Below the pieces are notes generated by a model. It made no database searches. It was given only the letters and a program-made list of their open reading frames with translations, and was not told the origin of the DNA. DNA of 64,000 nucleotides from positions 62,001 to 126,000 of the forward strand of contig JAFBJZ010000407.1 in the NCBI GenBank assembly GCA_016785225.1, written 5' to 3'. A program made the position numbers and the translations under genes. Positions 27,201 through 35,296 of this stretch are shown one piece after another; position 1 is the first letter of the stretch, and each line of letters begins with the position of its first letter. The stretch is from Psettodes erumei. Taxonomy: Eukaryota; Chordata; Actinopteri; Pleuronectiformes; Psettodidae.

Positions 27201-30200
27201 TAAAACAGCTTTGTTCAGCTTGTTCTTGAGAACACACCTTTTCCTGACTTAAATATAATTATTAAATGACTGCTTTACTTTTATGTGCCATCTTCTTTCT
27301 CTGCCTGCAGCTTGCTGCACAGGCAGATTTAGGCTGAAACATCAAACTCTAAAACAAATGTTTTTAAGCTAACATTTAAAGGATCACGTCACCGAATGTT
27401 ACGTGAATATGACCATGAATATGTCCCTAAAAAGGGGGGGAGGACTAAAACTAAAGGCTGGTTAACTGTGTGCTCTGACTTTAATCTGATAGAACACATT
27501 TGAATTATTATGACAGCAAAAGGTAGAGCAATAAAACAGGACAGAGCTGAAAAGAATCATCTGTGAAGAAGAAAATTGTCTATGACATGGAATCAGGACC
27601 CCATGTCCAGGAGAAGCTGTCACCCAAAATAAAGGTGGACATACAAAAAAAATAAAAAATCTTGCTAATGACAGGTGCATTGGCTTTGCAGTTGGATCTC
27701 AAATATGGATCATTAAATTAGTAACAATAATTGGCTTAATTTTTCTTTGGTTCTGGCTAAAAACAAAAAATAAAACAGGATTTGGAATTCACATTCTAAT
27801 AATATTGATTTGGGGTGTGCTCGGGATTGTTGTAAACTGTACAGGTCCTCTGTTGGAATAGTAGAATAACATTTTATATCATTTGTGTGAACTGACCCTG
27901 TAAAGATACTGAACCTTAATGACTGAGTGGACCCTTAACATACCACCTGAGATATGAAGCACACAGAATGATCCTGAGTTTAGAGTCAGATGAACAGATC
28001 GGTTCTGCGCCTCCTGCTCAGTGCTCTGCTCCTTCTCTGTCAGGTGGGCGGGTGCGTCCCATCCACGCTCAGGAGTACGTGTACGACTTCCTGTTGGGCG
28101 ACGACACTGTCTTCCTATCTCTGAGGAGAGTGGTGTGGGCGAGCCCTCTCACCTTCCAGAGTGAGCTCTTTGTGGAGTTCCACTACCAGCAGGTGACAAG
28201 ATGAGTTCTCAGCAGGCAGGAATAATAGAAATTTTCCAACCACCAGTGCGGTCTCCATCTCATCTGTATTATCTTGTGTGTGTGTCTGTGTGTAGATCCT
28301 GGGTGACTTCCTGAATGGGTGGCTGCCCCTTCCTCCTGCTGCAGGTGGTTTTCCATCAGTGCAGCACCTAGCAGAGCTGTCAGCGCTGCAGCATCTGGCT
28401 CAGGGCCTGCAGAACCAGCCCTCGCTGTGAGTCCCACACAATGATCTCACACTCATGAATCCAGCACTGATCACTGGAGGAATGTCATATTTTGGGAGCT
28501 CCACTTTCAATGTTGTCTTTAATTCCTCCTTTACTTTAAACAAATATTAAACAAATTTAGTTGCATTCATACATCTCATTTTGCCTAATTTAAAAGAATG
28601 ATACTACTAATTATTCTGGAGATCAGTGTCTCCAGCTATAGGCTGGCAGACAGAGCCAGGCTAGCTTTTTCCCACTGCCTCTGCTCTTTATGCTAAGTTA
28701 AGGTAAACCATGTCCTGACTCCAGGTTAGTTAACACACGCACATGAGATTGACATTGATCTTCTCATCTCACTTTTATGTGGATTATAACTGGATTTCCA
28801 AAAATGCTGAATGCTGTTGAATGCTGTGGGAAAATAATGGAGCAAAACTAAGATGAGTGATTATGATTTATGTAGGTAACGACTATGTAACGTTAGTTAT
28901 GTAACGAGTACAGAATGGAGGGTGGCACATGGTGCAGTGGATAGCACTGTTGTCTCACAGCAAGGAATTTCTCGGTTCAAACCGTTGCACGTTGTTCTTG
29001 TTGCTTGTGTGATGGTTTTTCTCCAGCTTCCCACTCCACCAGAAACAGGCAGGTTAGGTGTAACTGTGAGAGTGAATGGGTGTTTGTCTCTATGTGTCAG
29101 CCCTGTGACAGACTGACGACCCTCAGTGTCAGCTGGGATTGGCTCCAGCACCCCTGTGACCCTGAACAGATAAGCGGTGTGGCACATGGATGGAGTTCTG
29201 AATGCTAATATTTTTAGTTTTATTTCACTAGAATTCACCGTGGTTCATTTTTATTAGTTCCTTCGCCGACCAATGTTAATGATTGACTAAAGTTGTGGGT
29301 CAGAGGGTGTGAAGTTTTTCCACTTCTGGATTGGGAACCAGTGATTTACATAAAGCATAATATAAGCCATTTTTTATCAGCATCCCTTAAATTTGGTTAT
29401 TAAAGAATTGTGACCAACATGCACGGTGTATGTAGTAAGCTGGACATCTTACAGTGGAAAAATCAACTGGACATGTCACAGGCAAACTATGGAATGGAGA
29501 CACAATGTCTGAATTTCAACAAGATTTCTGTAGTTTAGCGGTACATCTTGTGATTTATTGGCCAACATAAACTTTACTCTAAGGTGATAATCAGTTGATA
29601 TTATGGATATACCTATAGACATGAATTATTTCAATTATCATTTAACAATAGTGGTCTCAGACTTTTGTACTCCACAGTATGTATGTATGTATGTATATAT
29701 GTGTATTGTATATTAACACATATTGTATTTCTCTGTAAGGCCGGAGATAAAGGAGTACCTGCCGTCACAGGACGGGCTCAGCAGTAAAGTGGAGGAGATC
29801 CATTCGTTCTGTCTGGGTCAGATCGCTGCCATACACTCGCTCAGCCCTCAAGAAGCCAAAATCCGATTCCTTGGTGGGTACTGCCTCTTCTCTTTCCCCC
29901 TCTTTTCTTCTTTTCTGGTTGTCATAACTGATGATCATTGTGTGTGTCTTTCAGATTTCATGAGCACTGTGCCTTTGTTTGGCTCCAGCACATTCTTGGC
30001 CAAGAAGGTCAGTCAGCGTGGCTGTCCTTCCCCCTGCATGGTCAGCGTTAGCCAGAAGGGAGTGCAGTTTCTTCACCCCAAAACACAGGTACATTTTGCA
30101 GCCATAGTACAAACCGGGTGGGGGTGTAAAGGTGCGAAAAGCTACTTTCACTTTTGATCACAATTCAGCTCATTGTGTGTTCACCGTCGACATTGTGACA

Positions 30201-31425
30201 ACCCGACACATTTTAGTCAATGTGTTGGAAACCCTGCGTTGTGCGAGCAGGATTTGTGACACATGGCAAAAGGAGAGCATCATTGCAAAATGGAACACAG
30301 CAAAATATTCACTTTATCTTAATGATGTTATTTTTGTCATCGTTGGAAGCCAAAATCATTATCAAAATTAGAATTCGAGCCCTCGGATTAATCTGGAACA
30401 TGGTGAGGAGAACAGTTTTCTTCAAGCCTGCTCTGCAACAGGTGGATCAGGTGGATTAGTAGTGTTTGGCCTCTGTCAGGACCTAAATCTCTCTACTTAA
30501 TAATAACAATAATACTGCCCTGGTGGATAATGGAACTGTATGACACTGACTGCACTATGTGCAATTCTTCCTCTGTAGGACCAGGTATTTCTGATCCCTC
30601 TGGCAGATGTGCAGTGCATGCAAACCGTCCGCCCCAAGAAATCAGGCAAATTTCCAGCAATCAACATCAGTTATGGCGATCCAGTTTCTCCCAAAGACGT
30701 CATCATCACTCTCAAACAAGTAATAACTTACAGTTGTGATTACATATTCATTTTGTATCAAACATCATACAATCGTGTGGATACATATAGGGAAAGTAAT
30801 GGTAATATGGCCGAGAGAAATAATGTCACGAGGAGATGATATAAAAATTGACCTAGCATTATACAACATTACATTGTTTTTTTCTGTTTTTATAAGAACT
30901 GCTTGATGATCTTGTTTAAAAAAAGCCTCAGTAATTCAGCTCAAATGTTATGCATACAGTATGTGCACAGATTAATATGATGACTCCAAATGTAAGTAAG
31001 TGGATAACATACTATACTGTACATTGCTTTGTCTGAATGATGTTTAATAATGACATGTCATTGTATAATGACATATAAAGACTTACCAGGGTTGGTACGA
31101 GGAAAATGGTAAATGAATACATAAGAAGGTGTTTATGTGGAACAAGAGCTTTAGTTAATTTTTAAGGAGGTGGACAAAAAGTATTAGTGTATTAGTGATA
31201 CTCATTTGGCTTTGGAGTCAAATTATTGGGGTTAAATTAATTATCAGTTAGCTAGGTTGCTATGGTAAATGGTAGGATAGGTTAATACAGGAGATTTGTG
31301 CATACTCGTCAAATGTAATTTGTGAATGTCTCTTTCAGGCCAAGGAGCTGTGCCACATCCTTGCTCTGATTATCGAGGTGTTGATCCGGCCACCTGTTGA
31401 CAGCTCCATTTCAAATCACTCCTAG
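1330..31425 (+). CDS. myo15b: Unconventional myosin-XV, 3' part of gene (myo15b-like)
   Basis: Actin-based motor with a MyTH4-FERM tail; class XV myosins act in actin protrusions (stereocilia for MYO15A, microvilli for MYO15B). Exons: 1330-1478, 1800-1845, 1959-2083, 2782-2896, 2976-3151, 5751-5844, 8346-8408, 8540-8597, 8680-8804, 11003-11098, 11180-11415, 12673-12842, 12946-13018, 13127-13309, 13400-13509, 13857-13924, 14232-14316, 15077-15109, 15271-15351, 15601-15704, 16289-16567, 17060-17138, 17442-17570, 17775-17928, 18487-18574, 18906-19167, 19371-19486, 20777-20836, 20970-21045, 21265-21383, 22212-22327, 23226-23367, 23513-23624, 23756-24080, 24186-24249, 24983-25055, 25150-25223, 25319-25395, 25918-26048, 26171-26265, 26863-26940, 27030-27126, 28044-28192, 28296-28426, 29740-29873, 29955-30088, 30579-30719, 31339-31425. 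All junction phases agree and the sum (5712 nt) is 1903 codons plus stop. The family is clear from domain order and motifs. The MYO15B rather than MYO15A choice rests mainly on linkage to tmem94 and is inferred. The N-terminal motor is outside the window. Confidence 0.93.
2744..2765. repeat. (ATTAC)n microsatellite
   Basis: Short run of ATTAC units in the intron, ending 16 nt before the exon at 2782. It lies where a polypyrimidine tract would be expected. Confidence 0.85.
3336..3550. repeat. Purine-rich (GA) tract in myo15b intron
   Basis: About 215 nt of strongly purine-biased + strand made of degenerate AAAG, GGAA and GAGA units, in the 2.6-kb intron between exons 5 and 6. No gene is seen. 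The reverse strand gives long Ser/Phe/Leu-rich frames that are an artefact of the CT bias. Confidence 0.75.
3551..5740. other. myo15b intron 5, remainder
   Basis: No exon is supported. The stretch 4570-5400 is less AT-rich and includes short CTGTTACC repeats near 4655-4705; it may be an old dispersed repeat, but I cannot name the family. Open frames here have no recognisable domains. Confidence 0.5.
6229..6287. repeat. (CA)n microsatellite
   Basis: Uninterrupted CA dinucleotide run of about 59 nt, in an intron. Confidence 0.97.
7226..7262. repeat. Imperfect palindrome, possible short DNA-transposon fragment
   Basis: TAACCCTGA at 7226-7234 faces TCAGGGTTA at 7254-7262, with inner GTCAT and ATGTCAT sequences. 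A related string in reverse orientation occurs near 45180-45200, suggesting a dispersed repeat. Its family is unknown to me. Confidence 0.55.
7495..7640 (+). mobile_element. Degraded 3' fragment of a fish non-LTR (RTE-like) element
   Basis: Contains AGGATTCATCCTCTGGGGA followed by an AATGTCTGTAC-like segment and TTGTTGAGATAT, a combination I recognise from a dispersed element common in percomorph fish genomes, thought to derive from RTE-type LINE 3' tails. Only a short degraded stretch remains and it is not coding. The family name is from memory and should be treated as tentative. Confidence 0.5.
8805..11002. other. myo15b intron 9
   Basis: AT-rich intron of 2.2 kb. Segment 9240-9520 has the TTTATCTATATAGCACCTTTCAAAAC string and later a CTGAGGTGGGGGGG part, resembling a dispersed fish repeat that often shows a TATAGCACCTTTCA core. 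No exon is supported. Confidence 0.55.
11416..12672. other. myo15b intron 11
   Basis: AT-rich, with a poly-A run near 11830. I see no exon, RNA gene or intact mobile element. Confidence 0.6.
15771..15856. repeat. Perfect 23-bp inverted repeat (hairpin) after myo15b exon 20
   Basis: The left arm 15771-15793 is the exact reverse complement of the right arm 15834-15856, with a 40-nt spacer. The spacer includes GGAGATCAATAAAG, which resembles the 3' end of fish non-LTR retrotransposons. It starts 67 nt after the donor site of exon 15601-15704. Confidence 0.85.
16448..16483 (+). repeat. 12-bp coding tandem repeat encoding an RSPS run
   Basis: Three near-identical copies of CGCTCGCCCTCT sit inside exon 16289-16567 and encode RSPSRSPSRSPSPR. 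The repeat length is a multiple of three, so copy-number change would keep frame. Such Arg-Ser-Pro runs are usual in phosphorylated disordered segments. No function is shown here. Confidence 0.85.
19371..23367 (+). other. myo15b: myo15b exons 27-32: F2/F3 portion of first FERM domain
   Basis: Exons 19371-19486 (SKFQRFSAGVYFSYSNMPGRLF), 20777-20836 (VFYPREMFSQPYILNLLCEQ), 20970-21045, 21265-21383 (KKRIIIAARDNWENYFSRLFP), 22212-22327 (GVSHRGIHLSRIV) and 23226-23367 reproduce the conserved stretch of class XV myosins after the low-complexity insert. The GV-HRGI segment is typical of a FERM F3 (PH-like) lobe. Confidence 0.88.
23513..24080 (+). other. myo15b: myo15b exons 33-34: SH3 domain and linker
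   Basis: Exon 23513-23624 encodes VVALKSFVTDDKSLLSLNRGDIIKVL, with the ALxxF / L-F-x-x-GDII pattern of an SH3 fold. The next exon starts with WGFGTMGGRSGLFPEDI, giving the SH3 tryptophan and GLFP signature. The rest of exon 23756-24080 is a Ser/Gly-rich linker ending in MASFAMKYFR, the beginning of the second MyTH4. SH3 domains bind Pro-rich ligands. The ligand here is unknown. Confidence 0.9.
24186..26265 (+). other. myo15b: myo15b exons 35-40: second MyTH4 domain
   Basis: Exons 24186-24249, 24983-25055 (VPIQESLILY), 25150-25223 (FMGDVPLKNN), 25319-25395 (LLRDEIYAQVIKQTTNNP), 25918-26048 (GWQLLSLMTGFFLYS) and 26171-26265 encode the second MyTH4. FMGD and LRDEIYxQVIKQTT are hallmarks of the domain. 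The intron between 25223 and 25319 is only 95 bp. The first exon of this group is the least certain because its sequence (RVGTTGLPASGRN) is poorly conserved, although phase and splice sites fit. Confidence 0.88.
26284..26830 (+). mobile_element. Decayed Tc1/mariner-type transposon in myo15b intron
   Basis: Opens with a TTCCAAAAAAGGTGGGAC end typical of a fish mariner-like family. Later segments (about 26580-26830) resemble transposase-coding sequence of that family, ending near CTGATGATTCAAAATTTGAAATG, where an aspartate-containing catalytic region would lie. Stops and frameshifts break the frame, the 3' half is missing, and no right-hand inverted repeat is seen. It is a fossil copy. Confidence 0.65.
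28427..29739. other. myo15b intron 44
   Basis: Intron of 1.3 kb between FERM exons. It holds the SINE-like element described separately and a GTAT tetranucleotide run at 29677-29700. Nothing else is supported. Confidence 0.65.
28918..29205 (+). mobile_element. SINE-like / nonautonomous dispersed repeat
   Basis: Starts GGTGGCACATGGTGCAGTGG, continues with TAGCACTGTTGTCTCACAGCAAG and a GGTTCAAAC box-B-like motif near 28974, then CTGTGACAGACTG and GGGATTGGCTCCAGC, and ends near GAACAGATAAGCGG. This order matches a very common teleost dispersed element. Whether it is classed as a tRNA-related SINE or a hAT-derived nonautonomous repeat I cannot settle from sequence alone. Confidence 0.7.
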
Positions 31426-33589
31426 ACACATGCGCACAAAGTCGTGTCTCCATGACATCAGAGGACATCACATTGACGCACATTAGCCTTAACCATAACT
31501 ACTACTTACCTAACTCTAACCTTAAAACATGGATTCACCTTGACATTTAATGATTCACATTACGGGGACTTGTTTTCCGAGTCCGCCTGTTGTGACTTTG
31601 AAAACACACATGCGTGAGAGTTTTTGTTAATCAGTGTCTTCTGTAACTGACCTTTGCTGTTAATTTATCTTTTTCTGTGTAACTCCTTGACTACTTTGTG
31701 AATACTGTGTCACTCCTTGATGCTGATGTTCTCTTCAGTGTTACGTTATCTGAGAGGAAATGATGCAAAACTGACACATGCAATATTGATAACAGACATG
31801 AATGAGGGATCCAGGTAATTCATCAGCTGTTGTATGAAAATCAATGCCTTAATTTTTTTGGCTTTTGTGTTTTAGAACTCCAATTTAGAATGGTTAATCA
31901 TTGTTGAAATTTATTGTAATAATATCTTGTGATATAAGTGAATTATTTAAGAGCATTAAAGAAACATGTTGATTCAATTATTTAGTGTTTATTTATTAAT
32001 ATTTTCTATTAATAATTTATTACTATTGCCTTAGGAAAATGAAAATTATTTTGATGACGAAAAATTTCTGTATTAAAAAGATTCCAAACTTTTCGGACCA
32101 AGATCTATCTGTCACAACTTTGATAGAACAACCGAGCATTGTCTACAAGTCTATGAGACATATGGGAGGAAAGTGGGATGTGTATAACTGTCCTTTTCAT
32201 CCCTTTCAGCTCTTCATCTCATACTAGCACATCTGGGTAATCAAAGGTAAACATATATGCAGTATATGCAGCATATATATTCTTTTGATGTTAAAGAGCA
32301 TATGGATTTCATGTTGCAGTTGTAGTACCTGCAGTATTAGCTCTTCCATGCAGCTAAGTTCTCGTTCTCTCTGACATTCTTTTTAGTTTTCTATTCTGTG
32401 GTGAACTCTCTCTGGAGCTCATAAAACCTGCCACTATCATATGTTGGAAGTTCCAGTCCCAGTAACACAAGAGGCTGGTTTTCTTTCATCTGCTTTGCTT
32501 GCATACATTTTAACCAGGCTGATGAATTCTCTCAGTCTCGTATACATTAACTCATGGTCTTTGTCCTTCCTGCCTGCAGCTTTTGGTAGTATTAACATAA
32601 ATAAGCAGTGGTGCAGGAAGGATTTATGCCCTTAATTTAAGGTGACATATTAGTATAATGTAAAAGTACTCCATTACCAATACAATACATTAATAAAGTA
32701 CACTAACCCTTTAATATTAATTATGTAAATCAACAAGTTAAACGTGTAAACGTGTTTTAAAAGCTCATTGTACAATGCATGTGAGATAAATACAGTGGAA
32801 TAAAAGGTACAATATGTAGTTACCGATGAAATACGGTGAAGTTTAAATAAGCATAATAGGGAATATTGAAATTTTAAAAGTACTTAGGCACTTAGGTCTA
32901 CGCACAGTAAGCTACACATTTTCTCAGTTCCTGTGAATACAGGTTAGAAAATGAAAAAAGAAGAAACTATGATGTCCTCTTGTCTACACAGATGAACTTA
33001 ATAATGTCCTCATAGCTTTGGCTAATTATTTTGTTTATCTAACAGGCGTGGATTACCTTATTAAACAAATGAATAATAAAGCTGAATAATTTCTCAAAAT
33101 GACATTGCGATTATTCTGACAAGTACTTAGCGTGTTTCCCCCCTTTAATTTATTTCACACTTTGCTTCCAGTTTTTCCTTGTAGTGGTGCATTCAATTGA
33201 AATGGGACAACAGTTTTAGTCATACAGGTGAAACGGGAACGACGATAGACTCACAAGCATTCAATTCATATTCCGGATCACATAAAATAATGTTATCATG
33301 CAGTTCCTTGAGTTTTGTTTTGTTTGTGTTTAACAATTTAATCTTCCGTGAGCAGTACAACGTTAACTGCATGACGCATTGTAAATACAAAGAAGCTATC
33401 AGTGACAACCAGCTTATGGAAAACATAAGATAGCTCCTAGCTTCATGGTGTGTGACAGCTTCTGACCATAACGTCTCTTAGTAGTTGGAGTTATCATTAT
33501 TATTACCGCAATGATAATATGCGTTTATCGTCGTGTTAACTTGTGCATCTAAATACCCTGGTGAGTTATGCGTCATGATTTGGAGGCGG
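31426..33589. other. myo15b 3' UTR and intergenic region
   Basis: No gene is seen. Immediately after the stop, 31426-31620 resembles a dispersed fish repeat (CACAAAGTCGTGTCTCCATGAC followed by a CTAACCATAACT-like run, ending near ACACACATGCG). A candidate poly(A) signal ATTAAA is at 31955-31960 and an AATAAA at 32692-32697. The rest is AT-rich. Confidence 0.6.
31955..31960 (+). terminator. Candidate poly(A) signal of myo15b
   Basis: ATTAAA variant hexamer about 530 nt after the stop codon, with T-rich sequence downstream. AATAAA at 32692 is the alternative. Choice between them is not possible without transcript ends. Confidence 0.4.
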
Positions 33590-33760
33590 GTACTTGGTAA
33601 ACTTTTGAGGTTTCCTTTACATAAACATTCACACACCGCTGCAGCACGGGCTGGCCCGCTCCCCTCTCAGCCAATCAGCGGGCAGGCTTCTGGAGCGCTG
33701 TCCAACGGTAGCACGCTATTCGTTGTTCGAGGCAGAACAGTCCCCAACATGGCTGCTGCG
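33590..33760 (+). promoter_or_regulatory. tmem94: Predicted tmem94 promoter with CCAAT box and YY1-like site
   Basis: A locally GC-richer stretch in AT-rich DNA. CCAAT lies at 33671-33675 in the context CAGCCAATCAGCG. An AACATGGCTGC element at 33746-33756 resembles the YY1 consensus often found at or just after the start of housekeeping transcripts. No TATA box is obvious. The placement about 1.5 kb upstream of the start codon fits a broad TATA-less promoter. It is inferred from motifs only. Confidence 0.5.
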
Positions 33761-33858
33761 GTGTAGTAAAGGCTCAGAAGTAGGTGCGTTTGTACTCGAG
33801 AGGAAAAAAAAACATAATTTTGAACGGATTATCGGCATTGCGCTGAATATAACAAAAG
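33746..33858 (+). other. tmem94: Predicted 5' non-coding exon of tmem94
   Basis: The sequence AACAAAAG followed by GTGAGT gives a strong donor at 33858/33859, and the next acceptor is at 34934/34935. The left edge is approximate because the transcription start is unknown. The ATGGCTGCTGCGGTGTAG string at 33749-33766 would form a five-codon upstream ORF if transcribed. Confidence 0.45.
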
Positions 33859-34934
33859 GTGAGTTTGCAGACTACACGGTACATCGACGGGCTGGGTTGT
33901 TATCGCCAGTATTGCCACTGTATAAGTGGTGTTAGGTCGAAGCCTCTGCTCTGTTAGCATCTGCCTTTGACATGAAGGGCAGGGACGTTGAGCCGCGATG
34001 CAAGTCACTCCGTGTGGAGAGGACGATGCTGAAACTCTTCCACGTTTATTCTTGTCAACAATGCTACGTTGTCCTTACGACTGTTGTTGTCGAGCGTGAG
34101 CCATTTATCTGTTGGAATGCTTAAGCTGGTTTGAAACACTGTGTTTCTAGCGGGGCTGTCGCCAAGACCGACCAAACACTGAGGTCCAAACCCAGGGGTT
34201 CTGTGAGGGACAGTCAACAAAGTTCCCAGCGAGCATGTCACTGAGGTTGACCTTTTAAACCTTGACAGGGCCATTTTAGACGTCACAATAAGTAAAACAG
34301 GGATGCCATTCGTATGATTCTGGCTTAATCTCATTTAGCTGTCAGGATCCTGGTGTTGCGGCTCACTTGGACACTTGCACAGAACAGAGCCATCGTTCAC
34401 GTTATTATTAACATCTGTGCTTCTCCTGCTTTGACAAGTCCAAAATATCTTGCTGCTTGGAGAAAAAGGCTCATCGTTAGAGTACAGGCACAATGTCCCG
34501 TGCAGCCACTCTCTCATCCGAATATCTGTGCACCCGCTCACCCTTCAGTCCGCCGGCTTCTGTCCTCCTCTGTTTGGCTGAGCGCTGTCAACTCTTTGCC
34601 AATGGAGACTGCTGACTCTGGGGTTCATGAGGGGTTTTTGTGTGCCAGAGGAACCTGCTTATGTGGTCAGAGTGAACGGGCCTGGTGTCAGGAGATTCCG
34701 GGCCTCGGTCCGCTTTTTGATCGAGCTATTTGAGCTGCAGCACGACGGCGGTGGAGCTAACTTTAACTGGAACTGGTCTGGTCCAAATTAAGCCTGCAAT
34801 GTAGTTTAACATCCAGTGTCATAATTAAGCTTGACCTCCTTAGCAATGAAGCACTACAGTGTGTGTCGGTGCAGACGTCTCTCCAGTTCCACTTGCTTAT
34901 TAACTGATTTGTCTGATTTGTCATTTCTCCACAG

Positions 34935-35279
34935 ATCTCCACATTAATGGTGTGAAGAAGATCTGCGCGGAGCCATTCACCCTCCAAACGCCACCCCCGC
35001 ATCCCAGAGTTCCCTGCTTCTCTCCGCTGGTCCCTGCAGGTGTGGGCGTGCCTCTTGTCACACTGGCAGAGGAGGCGGGGCAGGAGGTGTTGCCAGGCGG
35101 GGCAGGCGGGGGACGGGGCTGCACCCACCTGCCTTCTCCGTCTTCCTCCCTTTTACGTCCCAACCGCTCGATCTGCAGCTTCTGCGGCCGGCGGGCATCG
35201 GGCGCGCGGCATCTGTCAGCACTCGGCCGGGGGCCTCGGCTGGTTGAGGAGCGGAGCATGTTGAGTGGCTGTGGTTGCC
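34935..35279 (+). other. tmem94: tmem94 exon 2, 5' UTR part
   Basis: The exon runs 34935-35303. It is preceded by TTCTCCACAG and its first 345 nt are GC-rich with repeated GGGGCAGG units (about 35090-35120). It ends with the first eight codons of tmem94. Alternatively a second promoter could lie here, given the GC content. Confidence 0.6.
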
Positions 35280-35296
35280 ATGGAGCCGCAGGATAA
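35258..35296 (+). promoter_or_regulatory. Upstream ORF overlapping the tmem94 start codon
   Basis: ATG at 35258 opens a 12-codon frame ending TAA at 35294-35296, overlapping the main ATG (35280) in another frame. Ribosomes starting here would miss the main start, so it could damp translation. The main ATG has a strong context (GCCATGG), the upstream one a weaker T after ATG. Confidence 0.6.

Larger units (their letters stand above)
26863..31425 (+). other. myo15b: myo15b exons 41-48: C-terminal FERM domain and stop
   Basis: Exons 26863-26940, 27030-27126 (ADVVTEFCKEMGI), 28044-28192 (VYDFLLGDDTVFLSLRRVVW), 28296-28426, 29740-29873 (LSPQEAKIRFL), 29955-30088 (FMSTVPLFGSSTF), 30579-30719 and 31339-31425 form the second FERM. 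The last exon ends KELCHILALIIEVLIRPP and a short Ser-rich tail, then TAG at 31423-31425. The final residues are not a class I PDZ ligand, unlike what is known for MYO15A, whose tail binds whirlin. Confidence 0.9.

Noticed and set aside
28918..29000. Possible tRNA gene from box-B-like GGTTCAAAC
   Set aside because: No acceptor stem or anticodon arm; the surrounding sequence matches a dispersed fish repeat.
1330..31425. Assignment to myo15a
   Set aside because: Domains fit either paralogue, but linkage to tmem94 and the lack of a PDZ ligand favour myo15b. Not excluded.
34952..35296. Long open frame in the GC-rich tmem94 leader
   Set aside because: It begins at GTG, not ATG; the only ATG just upstream is followed at once by a stop, and the composition explains the openness. 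Only the short ATG-led uORF at 35258 was kept.
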